A stretch of DNA of 64,000 nucleotides, taken from the NCBI RefSeq assembly GCF_003298775.1, contig NZ_QNTQ01000010.1:124001-188000 (forward strand), given 5' to 3'. This stretch comes from Rhodosalinus halophilus. GTDB lineage: Bacteria > Pseudomonadota > Alphaproteobacteria > Rhodobacterales > Rhodobacteraceae. Position numbers and translations under genes: made by a program. This document shows positions 8,270 through 17,122 of the stretch, piece by piece; positions within the stretch are counted from its first letter, which is position 1; each line of letters begins with the position of its first letter. A model generated the notes under the pieces. That model saw only the letters and a list, made by a program, of their open reading frames with translations, had not been told where the DNA came from and did not search any database.

Positions 8270-9379
8270 TCAGCGCACCACGAACTCGGCGTGCAGCGCG
8301 CCGGCCGCCTTTATGCTCTTGAGGATGTCGATCATGTCCCGGGGCGCCACGCCCAGGGCGTTCAAGCCGGCGACGACTTCCGAGAGGGAGGTTCCGGGGG
8401 GCACTTCGGCAAGTCCCAGGCCCTCCTCCTCCTCGATGTCCGCCTGCGTGCGCGGGACAACGACGGTCTCGCCCTGCGCGAACGGATTGGGCTGCACCGC
8501 GAGCGGCGCTTCCTCGATGCGCAGCGTGAGGCCCCCCTGCGCGACCGCGACACGCGAGATGCGCACATCCTCGCCCATCACGATGGTGCCGGACCGCTGA
8601 TCGACCACGATCCGCGCGCGACGCTCCGGCGAGACCGCGATGTTCTCCACCCGTCCCAGGGCATGCGCCGGCGATCGGGCACCGGTGCGGGCGATGTCGA
8701 GCCGCACCGTGCCTGCATCCAGCATGACGGCCACGTCGCGCCCGAAGTCCCGGTTGATCGCCGTCTCGATCCGTGCGGCGGTGGTGAAGTCCGGCTCGCG
8801 AAGCGCCAGGCGCAGCGTCTCGAGCGAGGCGAAATCGAAGGGCACTTCGCGTTCGACCCGCGCGCCAGACGGAATCGAGCCCGAGGTGGGAACACCCTGC
8901 ACCACCTCCGCTGCGTCACCCTCCGCGCTGGCGCCTCCGGCGATCACCGTGCCCTGAGCCACCGCGTAGATCGCGCCGTCAGCGGCATTCAGCGGTGTCA
9001 TCACCAGCGTGCCTCCGAGCAGGCTGTCGGCATCGCCGATGGCCGAAACCGTCACGTCTATGCGGCTTCCCGCGCGCGCGAAAGGCGGCAGCTCCGCGGT
9101 CACGAAGACCGCGGCGACGTTGCGCGGGCGGAACTGCTCACCCGCGACGTTCACCCCGAGGCGCTCAAGAATGTTCGCCATGATCTCCTCGGTGAATGGC
9201 GCGTTGCGCAGCCCGTCGCCCGTGCCGTTCAGACCCACGACCAGGCCGTAGCCGACAAGGTCGTTGCCACGCACGCCATCGAACTCGACGAGATCCTTGA
9301 TGCGCACCGGGCTCGCCGCGGCGACGCTTGCGAAGACGAGCGCGTGGAGCGCTACCGCGAAACCGCGCAGCACCCTCAC
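8270..9379 (-). CDS. flgI: flagellar P-ring protein FlgI
   Basis: 369 residues with a signal peptide (1-22) and the full FlgI domain: 'SPVRIKDLVEFDGVRGNDL', 'GYGLVVGLNGTGDG' and 'GVAPRDMIDILKSIKAAGAL' near the C-terminus. It forms the periplasmic P ring that bushes the rod in the peptidoglycan. Start is GTG at 9379, which overlaps the flgL stop (GTGA). It is the last gene of the flgE-flgK-flgL-flgI operon. The L-ring gene flgH is not in the window. Confidence 0.97.
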   Translation of the reverse strand: MRVLRGFAVALHALVFASVAAASPVRIKDLVEFDGVRGNDLVGYGLVVGLNGTGDGLRNAPFTEEIMANILERLGVNVAGEQFRPRNVAAVFVTAELPPFARAGSRIDVTVSAIGDADSLLGGTLVMTPLNAADGAIYAVAQGTVIAGGASAEGDAAEVVQGVPTSGSIPSGARVEREVPFDFASLETLRLALREPDFTTAARIETAINRDFGRDVAVMLDAGTVRLDIARTGARSPAHALGRVENIAVSPERRARIVVDQRSGTIVMGEDVRISRVAVAQGGLTLRIEEAPLAVQPNPFAQGETVVVPRTQADIEEEEGLGLAEVPPGTSLSEVVAGLNALGVAPRDMIDILKSIKAAGALHAEFVVR

Positions 9380-10383
9380 CGGATCGTCTCCAGCAGCGTC
9401 AGTCGAGAGAGCCGGGCGGTCACCGCGTAGAGACTCTCGAGCTTCTGGCTCAGGGCTTCCATGCGGGTCGCCGCTTCGTATCCGTCGACCTCGATCAGGG
9501 AAGCGCGCGCGCGGCGCGCGCCACCGGCGGAAGCCTCGATCCGCGCGCCGGCGCGCTCGATGCGCGCCTCCTCGGCACCAAGATCCGCGCGCAGACCGAT
9601 CAGTTGCGGCCCGGCGCTCCCGAGCCCCTCGGCGGCCGTGTCGAAAAGCGCGCGCACGGTATCTTCCGGCAGGTTCAGCGCTGCATCCGCCGCAAGGGTC
9701 GCGAGCGCGCTGGCTGCGAGCACTTGGCGCAGTGCCGGTGCATCGGCGCGGATGTCGAGCGCTGCCTGATCGCCGCCACCGAGCGGGACGGGCGACGCCG
9801 GGCTGTCGGCACCGAGATACCCGGACGAGTCGAAGCCGCCGCCGGGCGCGAACCAGTCCTCGACGATCTGCGCGACGCCGGCGGCTTCGGTCTCTGCCCC
9901 GATTTCGGCACGCAGGGTGTCCAACATGGCGTCCGCGCCGGCCAGCGCCGGCCCCGTGGTCGCAGCGCCTGCGAACAGGCTGCGACCGGCCGTGCTCTGG
10001 TTGAGCGCGCCCACGGTGTCTTCGAACGCGCCGCGCGCCGCCGAACCCGCCGCCGCGAGTTCGCCCGCGAGGCCGCCCGCTGCTGCAGACCGGAGCGTCG
10101 TCGCGAGGGGTTCGGTCGCGCTCTGGACGCGTCCCAGCGCGGCCTGCATCGCCGCGCTGCGGTTGGCCGCCTGCGCCTGATTCCGGCGCAGCGTCGCCGC
10201 AAGCGCGACTTCGCGATCGAGAGCGGCGAGCCGCGCAGTATCTCCGCTCAGGCGATCCGTCAGATCCGCCGCGCGCCCGGTCGACAGCTCCTGTCCGCGT
10301 GCGGAGAGCTCTGTCCGGAGCTGCACGGCCTGCCGGCGGAAAAGGAAGCCCTGCGCAAGATCTCCAACACGTACTTCGGTCAT
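9376..10383 (-). CDS. flgL: hook-filament junction protein FlgL
   Basis: 335 residues of flagellin-like helical protein. The N-terminal helix (about 5-75) carries 'RGQELSTGRAADLTDRLSG' and the C-terminal helix ends in 'ESLYAVTARLSRLTLLETI', both typical of FlgL-type flagellin-family ends. It joins filament to hook together with FlgK. It starts two bases after the flgK stop and overlaps flgI by four bases. The middle region is short and Ala/Gly-rich. FlgL rather than flagellin is chosen because it follows flgK. Confidence 0.88.
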   Translation of the reverse strand: MTEVRVGDLAQGFLFRRQAVQLRTELSARGQELSTGRAADLTDRLSGDTARLAALDREVALAATLRRNQAQAANRSAAMQAALGRVQSATEPLATTLRSAAAGGLAGELAAAGSAARGAFEDTVGALNQSTAGRSLFAGAATTGPALAGADAMLDTLRAEIGAETEAAGVAQIVEDWFAPGGGFDSSGYLGADSPASPVPLGGGDQAALDIRADAPALRQVLAASALATLAADAALNLPEDTVRALFDTAAEGLGSAGPQLIGLRADLGAEEARIERAGARIEASAGGARRARASLIEVDGYEAATRMEALSQKLESLYAVTARLSRLTLLETIR

Positions 10384-10385
10384 GG

Positions 10386-11828
10386 TCAGAGCCTCGTTAG
10401 CGTGTCCATCATCTCGTCAATCGCGCGGATCATCCGCGCGTTGGCGCCGTAGAGCTGCTCGATCACCATCAGCCGCTGCATCTCGGAATCGGTGTCGACA
10501 CCAAGGCGACGCTCGGCAAGCGCAATTTCCGTGTGCTGCGCGGCGGCATGGCTTTGCCGCGCTTCGGCATCGACGAGCCGCGTCGAGACCTGCGCGGCCA
10601 GATCTGCAGCGAGCGCGGCGACGCCCCGCGGAACAGACCCGAAACCGCCTGCAACGGGCGGGCGCGCCTCGGCCACGGCCGTCTGCATCGCGGTCAGCAG
10701 TGCGCCGTCGCCCGCCGGGCCGGGCGTCGCCGCGCCGAGCCCGTCGCGCAGCCGCCAGGAGGCGCCTCCCGTCTCGGGGCGCACCGCATCGTTGACCTCG
10801 ACGCGGCCGGCAAGGCCGGTTTCCGCACCCGCGGCGAAGGCAGCTCCAGCATCGGTAAACAGCCCCGGCGCGCCCGGCGCCAGCGTGGGGTCCGGCAACC
10901 CGTCCTCGAAGCGCGCGATCAGTTCGCGAGCGAGGGCGTCGAGGCCGGCCTGCGCCGAGACTGCGAGATCGTCCCGGACGAGGAAGCGGCTTTCAAGGCG
11001 CCCGCCTGCGAATCTGTCGACAGGCACGGGTCGCCCGTCGACGGTAAGCCCGGAGAGATCGCCATCGGCAGCGGTCATGTTGGCGGTGATCACGCCGCTG
11101 CGGGCGAAGCCGATCTCGACGGGCGATCCGTCGAGCAGCGTTGCACCGCCCTGCGTGTAGAGGGCGACAGCGCCTCCGGGCCGAGCGAGTTCGCGCAGGG
11201 GCACCAGTTCGGCGAGGTCGTCGATCGCCCGCTGCCGCTGATCCAGCAGGCCGGAGGTGTCCTCGCCCCGCACCCCGGCCGCGACCACGGCAGAGTTGAG
11301 ATCATGAACCCGCGCGAGCGCCGCGTTCATGCGCTCCACCATTCGCCCGATGTCGGTATCGGCTTCAACACGCATCGCCTGCACCTCGGAAGACGCGTTT
11401 CGCAGACCCGAGGCCAGACGCTCCGCCGCCATGACGGCGGCATCGAGCCGCTGTGGTGCCGCGGGTTCGCCCGCGGCGGCGAGGAGAGCGGTCTCCAGCT
11501 CGGCGACGCGCGCCGACAGCGCACCGGGGTCGTCCGGCGTACCCAGCACATTCTCCAGGCGTGCGAGATAATCCGCCTCGGCAGTCGCACGTCCGAGCGC
11601 CGCATCGGCGCGCCGCCGGTCGGAGATCAGGACGGGATCCACATCGCGCATGACCCCGTCGACCCGCACGCCGCCGGCGGCGCCTTCGGCGCGCGCAGAC
11701 AACTGCAGCGAGCGCGGGCCGTAACCCGGGGTGAGCGCATTGGAGATGTTGGACGAAACGAGTTCTGCCGCGCGCGACGCCGCGGAGAGGCCCGACAAGG
11801 CGTTCGAGAGCGAGGCGCTCAGACTCAT
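10386..11828 (-). CDS. flgK: hook-associated protein 1 FlgK
   Basis: 480 residues, at the short end for the family. The N-terminal rod/hook motif 'SNISNALTPGYGPRSLQLS' (about 26-44) and the C-terminal helix 'SEMQRLMVIEQLYGANARMI' followed by a short tail are diagnostic. FlgK caps the hook before filament growth. A good ribosome site (GGGAG) precedes the ATG. It lies 23 bases after flgE and two bases before flgL, in one operon. Confidence 0.94.
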   Translation of the reverse strand: MSLSASLSNALSGLSAASRAAELVSSNISNALTPGYGPRSLQLSARAEGAAGGVRVDGVMRDVDPVLISDRRRADAALGRATAEADYLARLENVLGTPDDPGALSARVAELETALLAAAGEPAAPQRLDAAVMAAERLASGLRNASSEVQAMRVEADTDIGRMVERMNAALARVHDLNSAVVAAGVRGEDTSGLLDQRQRAIDDLAELVPLRELARPGGAVALYTQGGATLLDGSPVEIGFARSGVITANMTAADGDLSGLTVDGRPVPVDRFAGGRLESRFLVRDDLAVSAQAGLDALARELIARFEDGLPDPTLAPGAPGLFTDAGAAFAAGAETGLAGRVEVNDAVRPETGGASWRLRDGLGAATPGPAGDGALLTAMQTAVAEARPPVAGGFGSVPRGVAALAADLAAQVSTRLVDAEARQSHAAAQHTEIALAERRLGVDTDSEMQRLMVIEQLYGANARMIRAIDEMMDTLTRL

Positions 11829-11851
11829 GATCTATCTCCCACGCGGCGGCT

Positions 11852-13147
11852 TCAGCGCTTGAGGTTGGTGGTTTCCTGCAGCATCTCGTCGACGGTCTGG
11901 ATGACCTTGGCGTTGGACGAATAGGCCCGCTGCGTGCGGATCATGTCGGTGAGTTCAGTCGCGACGTCGGTGGCGGACTCCTCGAGCGCGAAGGACACGA
12001 TCTCACCGGTCGGTCCGTCCCCGGCTTCCCAGAGGAAAAACGGCCCACTCTCGGGGGACGGCAGATAGGTCTGCTGATCGAGCGAGACCATGCCGTTGGG
12101 ATTCGGCAAGTCGACGAGCGGAATCTGATAGAGGCGGCGCGAGGCGCCGTTATCGAAGACGGCCGAGACGTAACCGGACTCGTCGACAGTGATCTCGCTC
12201 ACGCTGCCGACGGGAAAACCGTCCTTCTCGATCGCGAGGGGAACAAAGCTGTCCGCAAGCTGCGTCATGCCGTTTGGGTCGCCCGGCTGTCCGATCTGGA
12301 TTTCGATCGGTCCGCCGCCGGTCGTGACGATCGCACTGCCGGTGGTGGCGTCATAGGCCCCGCCTGACAGCGTCGTCACCGAGCCGAGGGTGCCGCCGCC
12401 CGTCGGAGTGTCGTCGAAGGTCAGGGTGTATTCGCCCACGACACTGCCCGTCGCCGTGTCGGTGATGGCCATCGTCCACTCGTTCGAGGACCCGCTGGCC
12501 GGCACCGTGGGCGTGAAGTCGAAATCGAGATTCCGGGACGTGCCAAGATTGTCGAAGTATTCGACCGACAGCGTCTCGGCCTCGCCGGATGCTCCCGCCT
12601 CGGTCGCCGTCGCAGGAAGGTTGAGGCCCAGCGACACGCGCGTGGTCGGCTCGCCGAACAATTGGTTGGCATTGATTCGCACCGGCTCCAGACCCGCGCT
12701 GGTATCCTGCGGGAAACTCGGGACCGAGCCGTCGCTGTTCGCAGGCCAGCCCAGGAGGACGTGGCCGGAGCCGGTGCGCAGGTAGCCCTCGGCGTCGGTC
12801 CGGAAGGATCCGGTGGTGCCGAGAAGCATCTGAGGCTGGCCTCCGAGTGCAACCTCCGTCGCCCGCGCCATGGGCAGGAACCCCCGGCCGCGCACCACGA
12901 GATCGGTCGGATTGCTGGTGCCGACGAGCGCGCCGCTTTCGTCGATCTTCCGCATGCTGGTGGTGCGCACGCCGCCGGCCGCGTAGTCCCGGCCGGAGTT
13001 GGACAACACCAGCGACTGGAAATCCGTCTCGGTACGCTTGTAGCCGTAGGTCGAGGCGTTCGCGATGTTGTCGGCGATGCCGGCCAGCCGGCTTCCATGT
13101 GCCATGAGCGCCGCGATGCCGGCATTGAGCGACGAAGAGATCGTCAT
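11852..13147 (-). CDS. flgE: flagellar hook protein FlgE
   Basis: 431 residues, the main hook subunit. N-terminal 'GIADNIANASTYGYKRTETD' (about 24-43) is the rod/hook-family motif; the C-terminal helix contains 'ELTDMIRTQRAYSSNAKVIQ' and ends with 'TVDEMLQETTNL'. The central region is Gly/Thr/Ser-rich and beta-rich as expected for hook domains D1-D2. First gene of the flgE-flgK-flgL-flgI operon; a candidate CtrA box lies about 60 bases upstream. Confidence 0.95.
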   Translation of the reverse strand: MTISSSLNAGIAALMAHGSRLAGIADNIANASTYGYKRTETDFQSLVLSNSGRDYAAGGVRTTSMRKIDESGALVGTSNPTDLVVRGRGFLPMARATEVALGGQPQMLLGTTGSFRTDAEGYLRTGSGHVLLGWPANSDGSVPSFPQDTSAGLEPVRINANQLFGEPTTRVSLGLNLPATATEAGASGEAETLSVEYFDNLGTSRNLDFDFTPTVPASGSSNEWTMAITDTATGSVVGEYTLTFDDTPTGGGTLGSVTTLSGGAYDATTGSAIVTTGGGPIEIQIGQPGDPNGMTQLADSFVPLAIEKDGFPVGSVSEITVDESGYVSAVFDNGASRRLYQIPLVDLPNPNGMVSLDQQTYLPSPESGPFFLWEAGDGPTGEIVSFALEESATDVATELTDMIRTQRAYSSNAKVIQTVDEMLQETTNLKR

Positions 13148-13207
13148 GGAAACGCCTTTCTGCTGTCTCGGATCGGTCGGATAGCCCGGCTGATACCGTG
13201 ACCGGGC

Positions 13208-13222
13208 TTAAGAACGACCTAA
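13208..13222. promoter_or_regulatory. candidate CtrA box upstream of flgE
   Basis: TTAA-N7-CTAA (one mismatch to TTAA-N7-TTAA), 61 bases upstream of the flgE start in the 108-base gap between flgE and motB. The spacing is reasonable for an activator site, but no -10 or -35 element is obvious. Confidence 0.4.
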
Positions 13223-13255
13223 CGCATAAGATCCGAGACATTCGGAGCGCTTCCG

Positions 13256-14080
13256 TCAGCCGGGCGCCCCGCGCAGGAAGATCACCTCGAAGCGGTCGTT
13301 GCGGGCCGCCATCGGATCGGACACGGCGGGCGTGCGATCCGCATGGCCGGTCACGCGGCGCATCCGGTCAGGCGACATGCCTCCTCGTTCCAGGAGCCGG
13401 CGCAGGCTCTGCGCGCGGTCCGCGCTGTCTTCCCAAGGGCGGCTACGCGCGAGCACGACGGGGGCGGCACGCACATGCGCCTCCACGGCGACGCCGTTCT
13501 CGACCAGCCCTGCTGCCCGCGCCACGATGCCCGCGAGCGTGCGAAGAGTCGCGGTCGGACCCTGCGCGTCGTAGAGCGGCGCGTCGGGCAGCGAAAACAG
13601 CTCGATCACGAGGCCTTCGTCGGTAACGCGCGTGACGACATGGCGCATCAGGCGATCGGGGACGCGGCTCTCGCCGCCCTGTCCGATGAGCGCCTCCTCC
13701 AGTGACTGCAGAGCGGCATCGAGCACGGGGGCTTCCCGACCGTCGTCCGATGCGGGCGCAGTCTGCGCCTCTTGCCGGCCGCCGCCCGTCCCCATCCTGG
13801 GGCGGTTCCTCTCCGCGAACACGGTGTCGCCGGCCAGCGCGCCGTCGCCGCCGCCGGAGACGCGCGCGATGGGAATCGTCGGGCTGAAATAGTCCGCGAT
13901 CCCCTTGCGCTGTTCTTCCGTCGTCGCGTTCAGCAGCCACATCAGCATGAAGAAAGCCATCATCGCGGTCACGAAGTCGGCGTAGGCCACCTTCCACGCG
14001 CCGCCGTGATGACCGTGCCCGCCGCTCTGGCGTTTCTTCTTCCTGATGATGACCGGCGCGACATTGCTGTCGGCACCCAT
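13256..14080 (-). CDS. motB: flagellar motor protein MotB
   Basis: 274 residues. A basic, His/Gly-rich cytoplasmic tail precedes a single membrane helix holding 'VAYADFVTAMMAFFMLMWLL', in which Asp35 corresponds to the ion-binding Asp32 of E. coli MotB. The periplasmic part ends in an OmpA-like peptidoglycan-binding domain (about 170-270, with 'RAQSLRRLL' and 'VTGHADRTP'). MotB anchors the stator to the wall and forms the ion path with MotA. It is separate from motA (about 10 kb away) and is followed on the same strand by flgE after 108 bases. Confidence 0.93.
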   Translation of the reverse strand: MGADSNVAPVIIRKKKRQSGGHGHHGGAWKVAYADFVTAMMAFFMLMWLLNATTEEQRKGIADYFSPTIPIARVSGGGDGALAGDTVFAERNRPRMGTGGGRQEAQTAPASDDGREAPVLDAALQSLEEALIGQGGESRVPDRLMRHVVTRVTDEGLVIELFSLPDAPLYDAQGPTATLRTLAGIVARAAGLVENGVAVEAHVRAAPVVLARSRPWEDSADRAQSLRRLLERGGMSPDRMRRVTGHADRTPAVSDPMAARNDRFEVIFLRGAPG

Positions 14081-14155
14081 CGCTCACCACACCGTTCTCA
14101 CCCGAGACCGCCAATAGCCCGAGCGGCCTTTCATATGCGTTAACGACCGCCGGGT

Positions 14156-14170
14156 CGCGTCGACGCGTCG
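14156..14170. other. overlapping palindromes in the motB/yjbH divergent region
   Basis: CGCGTCGACGCG (14156-14167) and CGACGCGTCG (14161-14170) are both perfect palindromes and share seven bases. They sit in the middle of the 193-base divergent region between motB and yjbH, where an operator could be placed. High GC makes such palindromes less rare, so the call is tentative. Confidence 0.3.
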
Positions 14171-14273
14171 TGCCACGGTTACAACGCTCGCTGCGGCGGG
14201 TGACCGCGAAGATGGACTTGTTGAAACTTCTACCGTAGCACCGGACCCGTCGGGTTAGGAGATCCACGCGCCG

Positions 14274-16418
14274 ATGACCGAAGCCGCGCCCTGCCGCATC
14301 CCGCCGCTCCGTCCGCAATTCGCGGGCGCGGCGGTCCTTCTGGCGTTTCTGGCCGGTGCCGCCGGCGCGCAACCGGTCGAGAGCAGCTTCAACCTTTACG
14401 GCGTACCGGGCCTGGTGGACATGCCCACGGCGGAGGTGGCGCCGGACGGCACGCTCTCGACCACGATCGCGCACTTCGGCGGGACCACGCGCACGACGCT
14501 GCGCTTCCAGATCACGCCGCGGCTATCGGGGGCGTTCCGCTATTCCTCGATCGAGGATTTCTACCCGCCCGGTCCGCCGCCCTGGACCGAGCCGCGCTAC
14601 TATGACCGCAGTTTCGACCTGCGGTATCAGATCCTGACCGAAGGGCGTTACCGGCCTTCGGTGGTCGTGGGCCTCCAGGACTTCATCGGAACCGGCCTCT
14701 ATGGCGGCGAATACGTCGTGGCGACCAAGGCCGTCACGCCCGCGGTGCGTCTCACCGGCGGCCTGGGCTGGGGACGACTTGGCAGCCGCAACCCATTCGG
14801 CAGTCTCGGCGACCGGCCATCCGAATTGCTGGGCGAAGGCGGCCTGCCCACCTATGACCGATGGTTCCGCGGCGATATCGCAGCCTTCGGCGGGATCGCC
14901 TGGTCGCCCACCGACCGGCTGACGCTCAGCGCGGAGTATTCTTCGGACGATTACGTGCAGGAGCGGCGCGACGGCACCTTTCGCGGCTCCTCGCCCTGGA
15001 ACTTCGGACTCGACTATCGCTTCGAGAACGGCACGCAACTGTCGCTCTACCATCTCTACGGCGAAGAGATCGGCGCGCAGGTGACGCTGCATTTCAATCC
15101 GCGCACCGCCGGCACGCCCGGCGGGCTGGAAGCCGGGCCGGTGCCGGTCGCCGTGCGGCCACCGGGCGCGGCGGAACGGCTCGGCTGGATCACGGACAGC
15201 AGGACCGCGGCGCAGGCACGCCAGGAACTCGCACAGGCCATGGCGCGCGACGCGCTTGTTCTCGAGGCCCTGCAACTCGAGCCGCGGCGTGCGACGGTTC
15301 GTCTGCGCAATCCGACCTATGGCGCGCCGTCCCAGGCCATCGGGCGCACGGCGCGGGCGATGACACGGGCGCTGCCGGACTCGGTCGAGGAGTTCGTGAT
15401 CGTGCCCGTCGAGAAGGGCATGCCGCTGGCCCGGGTCGCGCTCAGCCGCAGCGACCTGGAACGGCTCGAGAACGACGCAGCCGTCGAGATGCTCGCGCGG
15501 ACGCGGATCGCGGACGCCTGGCGCGCCGCGCCGCCCCCTGACCCGGGCCTTTATCCGCGCTTCGCCTGGTCGATCGGCCCCTATCTGCAGTTGAGCGTCT
15601 TCGACCCCGACAACCCGGTGCGCGCCGACATCGGCGCGCGCGTCGAGGCGGATTACCGGATTCGGCCAGGACTGATCCTGTCGGGCTCGGTGACGAAGAA
15701 AGCCGGCGGCAACCTCGATTCGGTGACGCGGCAGGGCACCTCCGGCCTTCCCTATGTCCGCACCGAACTGCGCCAATACTCGATTCAGGCCGATCCGGCG
15801 ATCGAGCATCTGACGCTTGCGCATTACGGCCGGCCGGGGCGCGATCTCTACAGCCGTGTGACGGCCGGCTATCTTGAGAAGATGTATGCCGGCGTCTCCG
15901 GCGAAGTCCTCTGGAAGCCGGTGGACAGCCGTCTGGCCCTCGGCGCCGAGCTCAATTACGTGCAGCCGCGCGATTTCGACCAGCTGTTCGGCCTCCGCAG
16001 CCGGCAGACGCCCGGCGGCGAGATCCCCACGGTGAACGGCCACCTGTCCGCCTACTACGATTTCGGCAACGGCTTCCACGGGCAACTCGACATGGGCCGC
16101 TACCTGGCGGGTGACTGGGGCGCGACCGTGTCGCTCGACCGGGAATTCGCCAACGGCTGGCGGGTGGGCGCCTATGCGACGGTCACCGATGTCCCGTTCG
16201 ACGATTTCGGCGAAGGTTCCTTCGACAAGGGGATCCGCATCACGATCCCGCTGAGCAGCATCTCGAACACGCCGTCGCGGGCCTCGAACACCGTCCGCAT
16301 CCAGTCGCTGACACGGGACGGCGGGGCGCGGCTGAACGTGCGCGACAGGCTCTACGAGACGGTGCGCGACTACCACGGGCCGGAGATGGCGAAGACGTGG
16401 GGGAGATTCTGGCGATGA
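14274..16418 (+). CDS. yjbH: YjbH-family outer-membrane exopolysaccharide protein
   Basis: 714 residues with a signal peptide (about 1-36) and a YjbH (DUF940) domain: 'SSFNLYGVPGLVDMPTAEV' just after cleavage, many aromatic-flanked beta strands, and a C-terminal barrel-like half with 'GELNYVQ'-type strands and 'GKTWGRFW'-like end. YjbH is thought to form an outer-membrane conduit for an extracellular polysaccharide in Enterobacteria. Here it is followed by yjbF with an ATGA overlap; yjbE and yjbG of the enterobacterial operon are missing. A TAGGAG lies 12 bases before the ATG. Confidence 0.88.
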   Translation: MTEAAPCRIPPLRPQFAGAAVLLAFLAGAAGAQPVESSFNLYGVPGLVDMPTAEVAPDGTLSTTIAHFGGTTRTTLRFQITPRLSGAFRYSSIEDFYPPGPPPWTEPRYYDRSFDLRYQILTEGRYRPSVVVGLQDFIGTGLYGGEYVVATKAVTPAVRLTGGLGWGRLGSRNPFGSLGDRPSELLGEGGLPTYDRWFRGDIAAFGGIAWSPTDRLTLSAEYSSDDYVQERRDGTFRGSSPWNFGLDYRFENGTQLSLYHLYGEEIGAQVTLHFNPRTAGTPGGLEAGPVPVAVRPPGAAERLGWITDSRTAAQARQELAQAMARDALVLEALQLEPRRATVRLRNPTYGAPSQAIGRTARAMTRALPDSVEEFVIVPVEKGMPLARVALSRSDLERLENDAAVEMLARTRIADAWRAAPPPDPGLYPRFAWSIGPYLQLSVFDPDNPVRADIGARVEADYRIRPGLILSGSVTKKAGGNLDSVTRQGTSGLPYVRTELRQYSIQADPAIEHLTLAHYGRPGRDLYSRVTAGYLEKMYAGVSGEVLWKPVDSRLALGAELNYVQPRDFDQLFGLRSRQTPGGEIPTVNGHLSAYYDFGNGFHGQLDMGRYLAGDWGATVSLDREFANGWRVGAYATVTDVPFDDFGEGSFDKGIRITIPLSSISNTPSRASNTVRIQSLTRDGGARLNVRDRLYETVRDYHGPEMAKTWGRFWR

Positions 16419-17104
16419 ATGCGCGGCGCAAGCTCGGACTGGCCGTGACGTCGGCGCTGGCAGCATTCGCGTTGGCGGCCTGCGGGTCGGGTACGGACTC
16501 CGCCGATCGGGCGACCGTTCTGAAGGAGCTCGCCCGGAACGTGCTGGCGCAACAGACCGCGCAGCCGCGACAGCCGGTCGGCCCGGCCCAGGTGCAGGCG
16601 GCGCTCGAGGGTTCCGAGGGGCCGCTGATCTATGCGCGTTTCGCCGAGACGGGAAGCACCGTCATCATGATCGGCATCGAGAACAACGGCCCCTACACCA
16701 CTTACGCCACGCAGGCGCGCCAGACGATCACGCTTCGGGATGGCTTTCTGACGGCGACCCGCGGGATGGGCGGGGACCTGATGTCCGCGGATATTTCGGG
16801 TGTCCGGGCGCTGATCGCGGCGCGTCGGGCCGGCCGCGCGAAGCGGGTCATGCGCTTTCTCAACGCCGAGGACGTGACCTACGAGGTGGTCTTCGATTGC
16901 CGGATCGTGCCGGGCGAGACCCGGCGCGTGCAGGTCGGCGCCATCACGACGAGCGCCACAGAGGTCCGGGAAGACTGTACCGGCCGCCGCGGGCGCGAGA
17001 TCACCAACACCTACATGGTCGATCCGCAGGGTCGCGCCGTGGTATCGCGGCAATGGACCGGGGACCTGATCGGCGCCACCGAGCTCCGACTCCTGCGCTT
17101 CTGA
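16415..17104 (+). CDS. yjbF: YjbF-family lipoprotein
   Basis: 229 residues. Lipoprotein signal with 'LAAC' and acylated Cys23, then a single YjbF/GfcB domain ('GPLIYARFAETGSTVIMIGI', 'GFLTATRGMGGDLMSADI'). Members accompany YjbH in polysaccharide secretion; GfcB belongs to the group 4 capsule system. The start at 16415 overlaps the yjbH stop (ATGA); an upstream in-frame start at 16397 would add six residues. It converges with the capD-like gene 18 bases downstream. Confidence 0.88.
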   Translation: MNARRKLGLAVTSALAAFALAACGSGTDSADRATVLKELARNVLAQQTAQPRQPVGPAQVQAALEGSEGPLIYARFAETGSTVIMIGIENNGPYTTYATQARQTITLRDGFLTATRGMGGDLMSADISGVRALIAARRAGRAKRVMRFLNAEDVTYEVVFDCRIVPGETRRVQVGAITTSATEVREDCTGRRGREITNTYMVDPQGRAVVSRQWTGDLIGATELRLLRF

Positions 17105-17122
17105 GCGCCGAGCGGAGCGCCC

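Noticed and set aside
14523-16466. 647-codon open frame antisense to yjbH
   Set aside because: A shadow of the GC-rich codon pattern. The sense strand encodes a coherent signal peptide and YjbH domain; the antisense translation is Arg/Ala/His-rich and patternless.
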